Positions 40,116 through 50,281 of a stretch of DNA of 64,000 nt are shown piece by piece. The DNA is taken from NCBI GenBank assembly GCA_947503625.1, contig CANNEK010000001.1, positions 1 through 64,000 on the forward strand. Reading direction: 5' to 3'. Within the stretch, counting starts at the first letter, position 1, and each line of letters begins with the position of its first letter. Position numbers and translations under genes: made by a program. The DNA is from an uncultured Kordiimonas sp. GTDB lineage: Bacteria > Pseudomonadota > Alphaproteobacteria > Sphingomonadales > Kordiimonadaceae. Under the pieces are notes generated by a model, which was not told the origin of the DNA, did no database searches, and saw only the letters and a program-made list of their open reading frames with translations.

Positions 40116-40151
40116 GTCACCGCAGCAGATACATCATTAGAATATTGAAGA

Positions 40152-40178
40152 AGTCGCTTCGTTAGGCGGCTTTTTTTT
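40152..40178 (+). terminator. Intrinsic terminator after fabZ
   Basis: Six-base-pair stem AGTCGC/GCGGCT with an 8-nt loop and eight T. Ends the pyrH-fabZ operon. Confidence 0.85.
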
Positions 40179-40269
40179 GTGATTTTCGTCTTTTCGGGAA
40201 TGTGGCGGCGTAGGTGAGGATTGTGTTTGTCGATATGAAATACAATCAAAAGTAATAGTTTTGTAAAAT

Positions 40270-40292
40270 AAATACTCGTTTATATAGTATTT
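40270..40292. promoter_or_regulatory. AT-rich inverted repeat upstream of the RTX gene
   Basis: Perfect 7-bp arms AAATACT (40270-40276) and AGTATTT (40286-40292) around a 9-bp centre containing TATAT, 53 bp before the RTX gene. It may be an operator or part of the promoter; no regulator is identifiable. Confidence 0.4.
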
Positions 40293-40345
40293 ACTCCTCC
40301 TTTCGGTATGTTTGTGATGCTATTTCATGCTCGAAAGGAAAAAAT

Positions 40346-40855
40346 ATGTCTACGATACCTGGAACAAATGGCGATGATACAATCAATGGAACGTCCGGTG
40401 ATGACATGATCTGGGCGAAGAATGGAGACGACCTCGTTAATGCCGGGGCAGGAAATGACACCATTGGTGGCGCTCTTGGTCGGGATACCCTAAATGGGGA
40501 TAACGGTAATGACGTTATCTTTGGTGCTCGCGGTCAAGACAGGATAAACGGTGGAAACGGCGACGATACCATTTGGGGCGGGAACAACGATGACACGCTA
40601 AATGGTGGCTTTGGTGCCGATAAGTTCTTCTTTTCCAATGACGACGATGCCGATCTAATAATTGGTTTTCTACCCAGCGAAGGAGATGAAATTCACTTGG
40701 ATTCCAACGTCGGCAGCTATTCAATCACTGCCTTCTTCTTCCCAACCGGTCTTGTCTCAAACTATGTAATCAATATGGGTGGAGGTGACACCATCAGCGT
40801 TACGAATACAGGCTTCACACAAACAGAGCTGGAAGATGCCATCGTGGTTTTTTAG
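40346..40855 (+). CDS. RTX (hemolysin-type) calcium-binding repeat protein
   Basis: A 169-residue acidic protein. Residues 6-95 are ten uninterrupted nonapeptide repeats of the form GGxGxDxUx (for example GGNGDDTIW), which fold as a calcium-bound parallel beta roll. Residues 96-169 form a non-repeat C-terminal domain ending DAIVVF, similar in character to uncleaved C-terminal signals for type I secretion. No signal peptide, catalytic domain or type I secretion genes are nearby. AAAGGA precedes ATG 40346. Monocistronic, flanked by terminators. Function unknown. Confidence 0.88.
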   Translation: MSTIPGTNGDDTINGTSGDDMIWAKNGDDLVNAGAGNDTIGGALGRDTLNGDNGNDVIFGARGQDRINGGNGDDTIWGGNNDDTLNGGFGADKFFFSNDDDADLIIGFLPSEGDEIHLDSNVGSYSITAFFFPTGLVSNYVINMGGGDTISVTNTGFTQTELEDAIVVF

Positions 40856-40881
40856 ACTGGTTCACTTCTAATCTAAACATT

Positions 40882-40908
40882 AAAGCCGCCCCTGAAGGGC
40901 GGCTTTTT
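40882..40908. terminator. Bidirectional terminator between the RTX gene and gltA
   Basis: Perfect stem AAAGCCGCCC/GGGCGGCTTT with a 4-nt loop; A run on the left and T run on the right serve both convergent genes. Confidence 0.92.
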
Positions 40909-40924
40909 CAATTGAAAGCATTGT

Positions 40925-42211
40925 TTACCGGTCGGCAAGGTCTATGAAGTCCCGCTTCGGTGTGCCTGTGAACAACTGACGGGGACGGCCGATTTTCTGG
41001 GTCGGATCTTCAATCATTTCGTTCCACTGAGCAATCCAGCCACTTGTCCGCGCAAGCGCAAACAGCACGGTGAACATCTCGGTGGGGAAGCCCATGGCTT
41101 TCAGAATGATGCCTGAATAGAAATCAACGTTCGGGTACAGCTTCTTCTCGATAAAGTACGGGTCTTCGAGCGCGATCTTTTCCAGTTCCATTGCGACATC
41201 GAACAGCGGATCATCAACACCCAGTTCTTTCAGAACATTATGGGCCGTGTCGCGCATCACTGTAGCACGTGGGTCAAAGTTTTTGTACACGCGATGACCA
41301 AAGCCCATTAGGCGGAACGGGTCATTCTTGTCTTTTGCTCGAGCAACAAACTCCGGAATACGGTCAACAGTTCCGATTTCAGCCAGCATGTTGAGGCAAG
41401 CTTCGTTTGCACCGCCATGCGCCGGTCCCCAAAGACAGGCGATCCCGGCAGCAATACACGCAAACGGGTTTGCGCCGGACGAACCAGCGAGACGAACCGT
41501 TGAAGTCGACGCATTCTGCTCGTGGTCTGCGTGAAGGATGAAGATCAGGTCCATGGCTTTTTCAAGCACCGGATTAACTTTGTAATCCTCTGCCGGCACG
41601 GAGAACATCATGTTCAGGAAGTTGCCTGCATAGGAAAGGTCGTTTTGAGGATATACAAATGGCTGGCCAACAGAGTATTTGTAAGCCATTGCAGCAATTG
41701 TCGGAATTTTTGCGATCATACGATAGCTCGCAACCATGCGCTGGTGCGGATCGTTAATATCGGTACTATCGTGGTAGAAAGCTGCCAGGGCACCAACAAC
41801 ACCAACCATGATCGCCATTGGGTGCGCGTCACGGCGGAAGCCGCTAAAGAAGCGGTGCAGCTGTTCATGCAGCATGGTGTGGTGCGTGATATCCCAAACA
41901 AATTTGTCTTTTTCGGCTTTGGTTGGCAGTTCACCGAACAGCAGCAGGTAGCAAACTTCCATAAAGTCGCTTTGGTTGGCCAACTGCTCGATTGGATATC
42001 CGCGGTACTGCAACTCGCCTTTTTCACCGTCGATGTAGGTAATTTTAGACTCGCAGCTCGCAGTTGAAGTGAAGCCCGGGTCAAACGTGAACATGTCCGT
42101 CTGAGCATAAAGCTTCCGAATATCAATGACTTTTGGACCCACAGAGCCTTCCATCACGGGGAGATCGACTTCAAGACCGTTACCGGTCAATTTCAGGGGA
42201 TCGTTAGACAT
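40925..42211 (-). CDS. gltA: Citrate synthase
   Basis: Condenses acetyl-CoA and oxaloacetate into citrate, entry to the TCA cycle. It has 428 residues, the type-I hexameric form. Catalytic His residues lie in [10 protein letters not shown] and [14 protein letters not shown], and the Asp region and RTSGWIAQW stretch follow. Start ATG 42211 has AGGAG 8 nt upstream, so the reading nine codons longer is rejected. Lies 49 bp after gltX and is probably co-transcribed. Confidence 0.98.
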   Translation of the reverse strand: MSNDPLKLTGNGLEVDLPVMEGSVGPKVIDIRKLYAQTDMFTFDPGFTSTASCESKITYIDGEKGELQYRGYPIEQLANQSDFMEVCYLLLFGELPTKAEKDKFVWDITHHTMLHEQLHRFFSGFRRDAHPMAIMVGVVGALAAFYHDSTDINDPHQRMVASYRMIAKIPTIAAMAYKYSVGQPFVYPQNDLSYAGNFLNMMFSVPAEDYKVNPVLEKAMDLIFILHADHEQNASTSTVRLAGSSGANPFACIAAGIACLWGPAHGGANEACLNMLAEIGTVDRIPEFVARAKDKNDPFRLMGFGHRVYKNFDPRATVMRDTAHNVLKELGVDDPLFDVAMELEKIALEDPYFIEKKLYPNVDFYSGIILKAMGFPTEMFTVLFALARTSGWIAQWNEMIEDPTQKIGRPRQLFTGTPKRDFIDLADR

Positions 42212-42260
42212 GGTCCGTACTCCTTTTAAAATTATCAAACGGTGTTTCCACCGAATGGTG

Positions 42261-43661
42261 TCAGGCTGCGGCCTGGTCCGATAAACGTCCCAGCACTTCC
42301 TCCTGGCCTAAAATCTCCAGAAGGTCGACCAGATCACCTGAGGGGGCTCCACCAGTTACGGCGGCTCTGATCGGTTGCATCACCTTGCCCAATTTCAAAT
42401 CCCTCGCCTCTGCAAAGGACATAATGGCCGCTTTTATCATTTCTGCTGTCCAGTTAGTAACTGCGGCCAGTTCGTTTGCAACGCCACCAATCATAGCCTC
42501 CTGGCCGGATAGTGTGTTCGCTGCTTTTTCTGTTAGCGATAATGGTCTTATATTACAAAAAAGAGATGCTCCCTCGACAATATCAGGCAATCGCTTCGCA
42601 CGTTCAGCCACTGTTGGCATCGCGCGCAATATTCGCTTTTGTTCTATATCCGAGAGCGCTTGTCCCACACTCTTTTCTAGTTCGTTTTTAACCAGCGGCA
42701 AGATTTCTTCTGAATTCATCTTGCGCAGGTAGTGCGCATTGAGATTATCGAGTTTGTCAAAATCGAACCGGGCCGGACCACGGCCAATATTTTCAAGGTT
42801 GAACCACTCGATTGCCTGTTCTGTCGGAATGATTTCGTCGTCCCCGTGGCTCCAGCCCAAGCGCAATAGATAGTTCCGCATCGCTTCTGGAAGAAAACCC
42901 ATTTCAGCGTAGGCATCAACGCCCAGTGCACCATGTCTTTTCGATAGTTTTTTCCCATCGGGCCCGTGAATAAGGGGAATGTGGGCATATGCAGGAATAT
43001 CCCAACCCATAGCTGATAGAACCTGATATTGCCGAAAAGCATTATTCAGGTGGTCATCGCCGCGGATAACATGCGTAACGTCCATGTCATGGTCGTCCAC
43101 GACAACAGCAAGCATGTATGTGGGCGTGCCATCGGATCGCAGCAGGATCATGTCATCCAGCTCAGTATTCTCGACGGTAACAGTGCCCTGTACGAGGTCG
43201 TCAATGGTTGTTGAGCCCTCACGCGGCATTTTCAGGCGTATAGCATAGGGGCGAGCTGCTGTTTCTGCGTCCGGCGTTTTATCGCGCCACATGTCACCCC
43301 TAAACGCTGTACCGTCCTCGCGGGCCTTGGCACGAACGGCCGCAGTTTCTTCTGCTGTTGCATAGCACTTATAAGCGGCACCCTTTTCAAGAAGGGATTC
43401 TGCGACTTCACGGTGGCGAGAGCTGCGCTCAAACTGACTTACAGCATCACCAGACCAGTTCAGGCCTAACCATTCCATTCCGCTTGAAATGGCGCTAATT
43501 GCAGCCTCGGTAGAGCGTGCGCGATCAGTATCTTCGATACGCAGCAAAAAGTCTCCGCCGTGTCGCTTGGCAAAAAGCCAGTTGTACAGCGCAGTACGAG
43601 CTCCACCGATATGAAGAAAACCGGTTGGAGAAGGGGCAAACCGTGTGATTACTTTGGGCAT
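42261..43661 (-). CDS. gltX: Glutamyl-tRNA synthetase
   Basis: Class I synthetase, 466 residues. [20 protein letters not shown] contains the HIGH-type motif and KKLSKRHG the KMSKS-type loop; the C-terminal anticodon domain is complete. I chose ATG 43661 (MPKVITRF); GTG 43673 adds four residues. Divergent from comEC across 190 bp. Confidence 0.97.
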   Translation of the reverse strand: MPKVITRFAPSPTGFLHIGGARTALYNWLFAKRHGGDFLLRIEDTDRARSTEAAISAISSGMEWLGLNWSGDAVSQFERSSRHREVAESLLEKGAAYKCYATAEETAAVRAKAREDGTAFRGDMWRDKTPDAETAARPYAIRLKMPREGSTTIDDLVQGTVTVENTELDDMILLRSDGTPTYMLAVVVDDHDMDVTHVIRGDDHLNNAFRQYQVLSAMGWDIPAYAHIPLIHGPDGKKLSKRHGALGVDAYAEMGFLPEAMRNYLLRLGWSHGDDEIIPTEQAIEWFNLENIGRGPARFDFDKLDNLNAHYLRKMNSEEILPLVKNELEKSVGQALSDIEQKRILRAMPTVAERAKRLPDIVEGASLFCNIRPLSLTEKAANTLSGQEAMIGGVANELAAVTNWTAEMIKAAIMSFAEARDLKLGKVMQPIRAAVTGGAPSGDLVDLLEILGQEEVLGRLSDQAAA

Positions 43662-43851
43662 GTTTGATTGCACGCTCAGCTCATAAATTCTTTTAGTTTC
43701 TAAATAAATTCAGCGGATTTCAGGCAGAAAAACACTGGATCTGAAGCTTGGTCAGGCTTTTATCATATGTTTTTCAGGAACACAAATTTGCTTTGACAGT
43801 GACGGCGCAAAAATGACTGACTGTTGAAGAAGACATGAGCGACGGGGCCAA

Positions 43852-45951
43852 ATGCATACTTCAGCTAACAAAATTCACAGCTTGATAGCGAAATCGGTAC
43901 CTCAGCACGAGGATTGGCGCCTGATTACCGCAGTTTTGGCCATGGCTGCTGGCTGTATCGTGGTTTTTGGGGTGAACGCATCGCTACCGGATAGTGAATT
44001 CCTCATTGCGCTGTCGGCAGCGAGTATGCTCGGAATGTTTTTTGTGCCGCGTGACAAACGAACCGCGCTAGTTCCGGTTGGGATGTTCATCGTCGGTCTC
44101 ACTGTTTCACAGCTAAGGCTGGAGCAGCTGTCACCTGAAAGAATAGACAGAGAAGTATTTGTATCTCTGACCGGGGTTGTTGAGCGATTGGAATACCGGA
44201 CGGATCGACCTGTCCGTTTGACGCTTGAGGTTCAAGCTGCAGACAAGGAACAGTGGCTTGTAGATAAAAATGTCCGGCTGATTGTCCGAACAGGATATCC
44301 TCCCGGCTTGATGGCGGGTGCGTTCGTTCGCATGAATGCGATACTTACCAGATCACCCGGTGCGATCGTACCGGATGGCTTTGATTTTGCCGACTACAGC
44401 AGGTTTCAGGGTGTGGTTGCTCAAGGGTTTGCCACCTCTGCAATTGAAATAGACACGTCCGAAACTTCGGACTTTAGCCTTGTTCACTTTCTGGAAAACC
44501 GGCGTACAGGCATGGCAAACCGTATCCTGAGTACCCTGGAACAGCCAATTGCCGGAGTTGCCATCGCTCTGACAACAGGTCAGCGCCAATATATGGACAG
44601 CAAAACATCTGCAACGCTGCGGGATGCCGGGCTTGCGCACCTGTTGGCAATTTCCGGTTTGCACATGGGGTTGATAACGGGCGCCGCGTTTTTTCTGTTT
44701 GAATTGATTTTTGCTGCTGTACCCGTAATAGCCCTCAAGGTCACACCGCGAAAATCGGCCGCAATAGCGGCTTGGGGCTTTGGGTTGTTTTATCTGGGTA
44801 TGTCAGGCGCAAGCGTTAGCACTATTCGTGCCTTTGTCATGGTTTCCATTGGCATTGTCGCTGTGCTGACAGATCGTCGGGTTATTTCTCTCAGAAGTAT
44901 TGCCATAGCGGCATTCATTATTCTTTTCCTCAGTCCGGAGGCCATTCTGGCGAGCGGGTTTCAGATGTCGTTTGCCGCCACCATCGGTATAGTCGTCGCG
45001 TATGAATATGTTTCCTCCATCCGGAGCCGAAAGGCCAGTCAGGGACAAGGCGCGGCAAACTCAAGGCACGTAAAGAAGATAGCAAAGTACTTTGCCGGCG
45101 CCGCAGGGACCAGCCTGATTGCACAGTTGGCGGTAGCACCAATTGCGCTTTATCATTTCCAGGCGATATCTCTTGTTGGAATTGTCACGAATGCTGCGGC
45201 CATTCCTCTGATGGCCTTCGTCGTTATGCCTGCAGCATTTCTAAGCATGACTTTCGCGGCAATCGGACTGGAAGCACCGTTCTTGCTGGTGATGGAGCAA
45301 GGACTAGTGGTTGTTATCTCTGTTGCGCAAATTTTTACCTCGTGGGACTTCAGTGTTTTTCGCGGCGGCCCCTATGCGCCCGTACTTTTGATTGCAGCAG
45401 GTCTGGCATTAACTCTGGTTATGCTGTGGCGCCACAAAACAACGCTTGCCCTCGCAACCGCCGTTTTATTTGTAGCGTATCCAGTTTCCAGAATTACACC
45501 AGCAGATGTGTTGGTTTCAAACGAAGGCCGAGTCATAGGCGTGCATGCCGACGGTCAGGTGTTTTTTATTGGTGGCAGAAGAGGCGGGTTTCGTGATCAG
45601 GCATGGATGCGATACTGGAGCGAACCGAATGTATCGGAGGCAGGAACATTGAAACGGCAGTGCGACAGCAGAGGATGCATCACCCATCTGACTGAATCCC
45701 GCGGAGATATGATCAACTCAAATGCGATTGCAACCAGCAAGTCCGTTGAAACGACCCGCTACGCCTGTAGCAAGGGAATGATCGTTTTTGCAAGCTATAC
45801 ACATCGGCGACATTGCAGAGGTGCAACTCTCTTTTTGGCGACAGAGGATATTGAGAGATATGGCCCGGTTGGTCTCTGGTACTCTGACAATCGTCAAACT
45901 ATAAGGTACCGCTGGTCAAACCCTCCTGTGGTGGCAAGTACCGGGAACTAG
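43852..45951 (+). CDS. comEC: ComEC/Rec2 family competence membrane protein
   Basis: Polytopic inner-membrane protein of the ComEC family, the DNA-uptake channel in competent bacteria. It has 699 residues: a DUF4131-type N-terminus (about 30-180), the Competence domain with many helices (about 230-525, including DAGLAHLLAISGLHMG), and a short C-terminal soluble part. The metallo-beta-lactamase domain of Gram-positive ComEC is not recognisable, as is common in alphaproteobacteria. Other competence genes are not present here. Convergent with lexA. Confidence 0.92.
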   Translation: MHTSANKIHSLIAKSVPQHEDWRLITAVLAMAAGCIVVFGVNASLPDSEFLIALSAASMLGMFFVPRDKRTALVPVGMFIVGLTVSQLRLEQLSPERIDREVFVSLTGVVERLEYRTDRPVRLTLEVQAADKEQWLVDKNVRLIVRTGYPPGLMAGAFVRMNAILTRSPGAIVPDGFDFADYSRFQGVVAQGFATSAIEIDTSETSDFSLVHFLENRRTGMANRILSTLEQPIAGVAIALTTGQRQYMDSKTSATLRDAGLAHLLAISGLHMGLITGAAFFLFELIFAAVPVIALKVTPRKSAAIAAWGFGLFYLGMSGASVSTIRAFVMVSIGIVAVLTDRRVISLRSIAIAAFIILFLSPEAILASGFQMSFAATIGIVVAYEYVSSIRSRKASQGQGAANSRHVKKIAKYFAGAAGTSLIAQLAVAPIALYHFQAISLVGIVTNAAAIPLMAFVVMPAAFLSMTFAAIGLEAPFLLVMEQGLVVVISVAQIFTSWDFSVFRGGPYAPVLLIAAGLALTLVMLWRHKTTLALATAVLFVAYPVSRITPADVLVSNEGRVIGVHADGQVFFIGGRRGGFRDQAWMRYWSEPNVSEAGTLKRQCDSRGCITHLTESRGDMINSNAIATSKSVETTRYACSKGMIVFASYTHRRHCRGATLFLATEDIERYGPVGLWYSDNRQTIRYRWSNPPVVASTGN

Positions 45952-45977
45952 GGCCGGATGAGGCCCTGGAAACCATA

Positions 45978-46664
45978 CTAGTGATACTTCCGAAACAATC
46001 CTACTAGTCGGCCCTGAACCTGAACCTGTTCAGCAGGGTATGTCTGCGTCACATGTTCGCTATTGGCCGGAACAAGCGACACATTAGCCCCATCGCGCTG
46101 CAATGTTTTCAAAGTCGCCTCTTCGCGATTGACAAGTGCCACAACAACTTCGCCATTCCTTGCGGTCTGGCCACTCTCGATAATTACGGTATCGCCATCC
46201 ATGATGCCAAGCTCAATCATTGATTCACCAGATATTTCTAGTGCGTAGCAGTCACCGCGCCCGACCATCGATGATGGCACCGGTACAAAACTGTCAGCAT
46301 TTTCAATTGCCTCGATCGGCGTACCGGCTGCGATCTTTCCATGCATTGGTATGTCCAGCATATCACTGTTACGGCTTTCCTCGCCAAAAGAGCCTTTAAT
46401 CACGTTAGAGGTAGTGGACGCTTCTGATGCCATTTCTTCGGGTGACAATCCTTCCGGCAATTTCAAAACCTCAAGTGCGCGAGCCCGGTTTGCCATACGC
46501 TTGATAAACCCGCGTTCTTCCAATGCGCTGATCAACCGATGCACACCGGATTTGGACTTCAGGCCAAGGGCGTCTTTCATTTCGTCAAACGAGGGCGATA
46601 CGCCGCCGCTGTTCAAGCGTTTATCAATAAACAAAAGAAGCTGTTGCTGTTTTGCCGTCAACAT
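45978..46664 (-). CDS. lexA: SOS repressor LexA
   Basis: Represses DNA-damage genes and self-cleaves when RecA filaments form. It has 228 residues. N-terminal winged helix-turn-helix (about 1-65), cleavage site A113-G114 (KIAAGTP), catalytic Ser 148 (SGESMI) and Lys 186 are intact. A perfect alphaproteobacterial SOS box lies in its own promoter, so autoregulation is expected. GGGAG precedes the ATG. Confidence 0.97.
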   Translation of the reverse strand: MLTAKQQQLLLFIDKRLNSGGVSPSFDEMKDALGLKSKSGVHRLISALEERGFIKRMANRARALEVLKLPEGLSPEEMASEASTTSNVIKGSFGEESRNSDMLDIPMHGKIAAGTPIEAIENADSFVPVPSSMVGRGDCYALEISGESMIELGIMDGDTVIIESGQTARNGEVVVALVNREEATLKTLQRDGANVSLVPANSEHVTQTYPAEQVQVQGRLVGLFRKYH

Positions 46665-46695
46665 TTGGTATCTCCCAAAGGTGTGTTTACCTTAT

Positions 46696-46710
46696 GTTCT
46701 CTTTTAGTTC
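46696..46710 (-). promoter_or_regulatory. SOS box (LexA operator) of lexA
   Basis: GTTC-N7-GTTC (46696-46699 and 46707-46710), read as GAAC-N7-GAAC on the lexA strand. It exactly matches the direct-repeat LexA site of Alphaproteobacteria and overlaps the -10. Confidence 0.9.
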
Positions 46711-46730
46711 ACGATTTGATTGACTGTCAA
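46701..46730 (-). promoter_or_regulatory. Promoter of lexA
   Basis: On the minus strand TTGACA (46730-46725) and TAAAAG (46706-46701), spacer 18 bp. The LexA box covers the -10, so LexA binding would block polymerase. Confidence 0.75.
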
Positions 46731-46768
46731 GGACATAGATGATTTCCATGTCGATTTCCCTGCCTGAA

Positions 46769-47959
46769 CTAGAATGGCAGGAAGAGAACCGGCGTACCTG
46801 CCTCGATAGCGGGAGCGTCAATTGGCCGCACGATCAGGCCGTCGCACTGAGCGAGAACCGTGGAAAGGCTGCTGTCCTGGCTGGTTGCGGCGTCGACCAT
46901 ACGTGATCCCGGGTTTCCTATCAGCCGGGCACGCAAATAGTGTTGTCGTGGGCCGTTCTCCGGTAAACTGGTTGCAGCCGGTAAAGGAACACCACCTGGA
47001 AAAGGCGCAGGCCGCCCCATAAGTCTATCGATCAGTGGTCGCAAGAACAGCAGCGCACACACAAATGCAGACGCCGGATTACCGGGCAACCCCAGCACAT
47101 GCTGGTTATCACGCCGGCCATATATTAAAGGCTTGCCCGGCCTCATCGCCACCTTCCAGAAGTCAAGCGACATGCCTTCCTTCTTGAGGGCCTCCTGGAC
47201 AAAGTCCTTGTCACCAACTGATGCGCCGCCGATGGTTACCAGAATATCAGCATCCGCATTTTGTGCGATAGCACCTGAAATCGCATCCAGTGTATCGCCT
47301 GCGTGGCCGCTGAACGATACGGTTCCGCCAACTTCTTCAATCATCGCCTGTAACTGCGGGCGTACACTATCTACGGTGTCATATTGAGAGAAGGTTGTTT
47401 TCCCCGCAGCAGCAAGTTCGTCGCCTGTTGATAAAACCGCTATTTTCGGTGCGCGATGTACCATCAGATGGGATTGACCCGCACTCGCCGCCAATCCTAT
47501 TGATTTGGCACTCATGAATGTGCCGGATTCTAGAACGGTCTGTTTTTCAATGAAGTCTGTTCCTTTTATGCGGATATTCCTGCCGGGGTTGGCGGGGTCA
47601 GCCGTACGCACAATATCCCCATCGCGGTCGACATTCTCCTGAATAACGACCTGATCGGCCCCTTCAGGAACCGCCGCTCCCGTGAATATTCTGACGGTTT
47701 GTCCCGCAAGCAGTTTTCCCGAGAACGGATGACCTGCAGCTGACTCGCCAATAAGATTTAATTCCGGGTTGTCACCCAGATCTTCGCTGCGCACGGCATA
47801 GCCGTCCATTGCCGAAAGATCGCAGCCCGGTTGAGAGCGCCGGGCCGCAACGGGACCCGCGATAACGCGGCCCGAAGACCTTGCTACATCAATCTTTTCC
47901 GTGGGCAGAGGTGCCGCCGAGCCCATAATGCGCTCAAATGCCTGTTCTACAGTGATCAT
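46769..47959 (-). CDS. moeA: Molybdopterin molybdenumtransferase MoeA
   Basis: Inserts molybdate into adenylylated molybdopterin in molybdenum cofactor synthesis. It has 396 residues. Conserved stretches include the substrate loop [42 protein letters not shown] and [11 protein letters not shown]. Its start overlaps the moaC stop by 4 bp, placing it in the trpGDC-moaC-moeA operon. Followed by lexA, which has its own promoter. Confidence 0.97.
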   Translation of the reverse strand: MITVEQAFERIMGSAAPLPTEKIDVARSSGRVIAGPVAARRSQPGCDLSAMDGYAVRSEDLGDNPELNLIGESAAGHPFSGKLLAGQTVRIFTGAAVPEGADQVVIQENVDRDGDIVRTADPANPGRNIRIKGTDFIEKQTVLESGTFMSAKSIGLAASAGQSHLMVHRAPKIAVLSTGDELAAAGKTTFSQYDTVDSVRPQLQAMIEEVGGTVSFSGHAGDTLDAISGAIAQNADADILVTIGGASVGDKDFVQEALKKEGMSLDFWKVAMRPGKPLIYGRRDNQHVLGLPGNPASAFVCALLFLRPLIDRLMGRPAPFPGGVPLPAATSLPENGPRQHYLRARLIGNPGSRMVDAATSQDSSLSTVLAQCDGLIVRPIDAPAIEAGTPVLFLPF

Positions 47960-48450
47960 TTCGACATGTCCTTGCTCGGGGCGCGCTCGTATCGTCCGGA
48001 CTTTCCACCATCTTTCATCAAGAGCCTGACGTCGCCAATTACCATATCCTTATCAACGGCTTTTGCCATGTCATACACGGTTAAAGACGCTATGGATGCA
48101 GCCGTCAGCGCTTCCATCTCCACACCAGTTTGTCCCTTGACGCGGACTTTCGCGGTAACAATCAGTTTTTCATCACCCTGCCAGGAAAAATCGATCTTTA
48201 CACTCGTTATTGGTAGCGGATGACACATGGGAATAAGGTCAGATGTTCTTTTGGCAGCCATTATGCCAGCGATACGCGCGGTGGAAAGCACGTCACCTTT
48301 TTCAAGACCGTTATCCTTGATGAGATTCGCTGTGCCTTCCTTCATGGTGACTGTTGCTTCCGCGACAGCTGTTCGGCTTGTTACTGTTTTGTCACCCACA
48401 TCCACCATTCGGGCCGCGCCAGTTTCATCAATGTGACTGAGTTTGCTCAT
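47956..48450 (-). CDS. moaC: Cyclic pyranopterin monophosphate synthase MoaC
   Basis: Acts with MoaA to convert GTP into cyclic pyranopterin monophosphate, the first molybdenum cofactor intermediate. It has 164 residues. [16 protein letters not shown], the active-site PMCHPLPI and [10 protein letters not shown] motifs are intact. Overlaps trpC and moeA by 4 bp on each side, so tightly coupled. moaA is not in the window. Confidence 0.97.
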   Translation of the reverse strand: MSKLSHIDETGAARMVDVGDKTVTSRTAVAEATVTMKEGTANLIKDNGLEKGDVLSTARIAGIMAAKRTSDLIPMCHPLPITSVKIDFSWQGDEKLIVTAKVRVKGQTGVEMEALTAASIASLTVYDMAKAVDKDMVIGDVRLLMKDGGKSGRYERAPSKDMSK

Positions 48451-49256
48451 GTCGGTTCTTTCTGAAGGGCGCGTACTGCGGCGGCAACATCATCCTGACG
48501 CATGAAGGTTTCGCCAATAAGAAAACAGTTGGCGCCTGCTGCAGCGCATTCAGCCAGGTCTTCGGCTGTACGCAGGCCAGACTCTGCAACCGCAGTACGA
48601 TCCCGAGGCATCTTTGGCACAAGTGATAGTGTATTTTCGAGTGATACATCCATGGTTTTCAGGTTGCGGTTGTTCACGCCTACCAAAGGACTGTTGAGTT
48701 TGAGTGCTCGCTCCAGTTCCGGTTCGTCATGCACTTCTATCAGAACATCCATACCAAGATCATGCGCTATTTGCTCCAGCTCAAGCGCCAGCTCATCAGT
48801 CAGTGCCGCCATAATAAGCAGGATACAATCAGCGCCAAGTGATCGGGCCTCAAAAACCTGATAGGGATCTATCATAAAGTCTTTTCGCAGTACTGGCAGG
48901 CTGCAAGCCTCTCGCGCCATCGACAGATAACTGTCATGGCCCTGAAAGTATGGCTCGTCTGTCAGGACCGACAGGCACGCAGCGCCGCCATCCTGATATA
49001 ATTTTGCAAGTGATTTCGGGTCAAAGTCCTCCCGGATCAAACCTTTGGAGGGACTCGCTTTTTTGATTTCACAGATGAAACCATATTGATTAACGGCAAG
49101 TTTTGATTTGAGTGCGCCTATGAACCCGCGCGGCGGTGTCACATTTGGAAGGTTTGCCTGTAGGGCTTCGACAGATGTTTGTGCTTTTTTTACCGAAACA
49201 TGAACCTCTTTTCGGGCGCAAATTTCGGCGAGAATATCATTCTGGTTGCTTTGCAT
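48447..49256 (-). CDS. trpC: Indole-3-glycerol phosphate synthase
   Basis: Fourth step of tryptophan synthesis, a TIM barrel, monofunctional. It has 269 residues. [41 protein letters not shown] and AESGL are the family's catalytic and phosphate-binding segments. ATG 49256 follows the trpD stop by 2 bp; GTG 49265 in the same frame would overlap it. Confidence 0.97.
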   Translation of the reverse strand: MQSNQNDILAEICARKEVHVSVKKAQTSVEALQANLPNVTPPRGFIGALKSKLAVNQYGFICEIKKASPSKGLIREDFDPKSLAKLYQDGGAACLSVLTDEPYFQGHDSYLSMAREACSLPVLRKDFMIDPYQVFEARSLGADCILLIMAALTDELALELEQIAHDLGMDVLIEVHDEPELERALKLNSPLVGVNNRNLKTMDVSLENTLSLVPKMPRDRTAVAESGLRTAEDLAECAAAGANCFLIGETFMRQDDVAAAVRALQKEPT

Positions 49257-49258
49257 TA

Positions 49259-50281
49259 TCAACACTCGACACTTTGGGTGAAGGCTATCCAGCTGGCAAA
49301 GAGATCTTTAGCCGCACCGTTATCGATTGCCTCCGTGGCTGCAATGACACCTGCAAGAAGCGTTGGCACCTTTCCACCAACAACAAGTGCAGCGGCAGCA
49401 TTCAGTATAGTGATGTCGCGGTAGCTTGAAACCTCTCCATCAAGAAGTGATGTCAGAGCCGCTGCATTGTCATTTGCATCACCACCCTTAAGACTATCAA
49501 TAGAAGAAATCTTCAGCCCAACCTCGGAAGGAGACAGAACAAACTCGCGGATCACGCCATCTTTCAGCTCGGCGACGCTGGTTTTGCCCGTCACCGTCAA
49601 CTCGTCAAGGCCGTCTTCACCATGAACAACCCAGACGTGTTTGCTTCCCAGAGCGCGAAGTACTTCCGCCATGGGGACCAGCCAGTGGCGGTCAAAAACG
49701 CCCAAAACCTGCCTTTTGGCCTGTGCAGGATTTGCCAGTGGCCCCAAAAGGTTAAATATGGTCCTGAGTTTCAAGGACGCCCTGACAGGAGCAACATGGC
49801 GCATGGCCTGATGATGCGCAGGCGCAAACATAAAGCAAAAGCCAAATTTTCTAAGGCTTTCTTCGTTCTGTTCGAGAGTGATATCCAGCTTCGCACCAAG
49901 TGACATCAAGACGTCGGCGGACCCTGATTTGGATGAAACGGATCTGTTGCCGTGTTTTGCAATCGGACAACCCGCGGCCGCGGCGACAATTGCTGCAGCA
50001 GTAGAGATGTTGTAGGTGCCAATGCCGTCACCACCGGTGCCGCACGTGTCGACAACGTCACCTGAGTTGCTCAAAAGAGCTGCTTTCCCGCGCAGTGCCT
50101 CTGCTCCGCCGACAATTTCGTCAACAGTTTCACCGCGTACCCTGAGAGCCATTAGAAACGCAGAAATCTGGATCGGGTCGGACTTGCCAGACATAATATG
50201 CTCAAAGGCTTCGGAAGCCTGCCTGACAGACAGTGTTTCGCCGTCTGCGAGCCGGGCGAGGGGGCTTAATAAATCACGCAT
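49259..50281 (-). CDS. trpD: Anthranilate phosphoribosyltransferase
   Basis: Adds phosphoribose to anthranilate, the second step of tryptophan synthesis. It has 340 residues. The PRPP-binding [10 protein letters not shown], the [18 protein letters not shown] segment and [15 protein letters not shown] are intact. It overlaps the end of trpG by 8 bp, implying coupled translation. Confidence 0.98.
   Translation of the reverse strand: MRDLLSPLARLADGETLSVRQASEAFEHIMSGKSDPIQISAFLMALRVRGETVDEIVGGAEALRGKAALLSNSGDVVDTCGTGGDGIGTYNISTAAAIVAAAAGCPIAKHGNRSVSSKSGSADVLMSLGAKLDITLEQNEESLRKFGFCFMFAPAHHQAMRHVAPVRASLKLRTIFNLLGPLANPAQAKRQVLGVFDRHWLVPMAEVLRALGSKHVWVVHGEDGLDELTVTGKTSVAELKDGVIREFVLSPSEVGLKISSIDSLKGGDANDNAAALTSLLDGEVSSYRDITILNAAAALVVGGKVPTLLAGVIAATEAIDNGAAKDLFASWIAFTQSVEC

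Noticed and set aside
40361-40630. 27-nt periodic repeats resembling a tandem array or CRISPR
   Set aside because: The period reflects nonapeptide RTX codons; there are no conserved repeats separated by unique spacers, and no cas genes.
43674-43851. Divergent gltX/comEC promoters
   Set aside because: A TTGACA is present upstream of comEC but no acceptable -10 at proper spacing on either strand, so no promoter is assigned.
45951-45966. GGGCC/GGCCC hairpin between comEC and lexA
   Set aside because: Only 5 bp and no T tract on either strand; not a convincing terminator.
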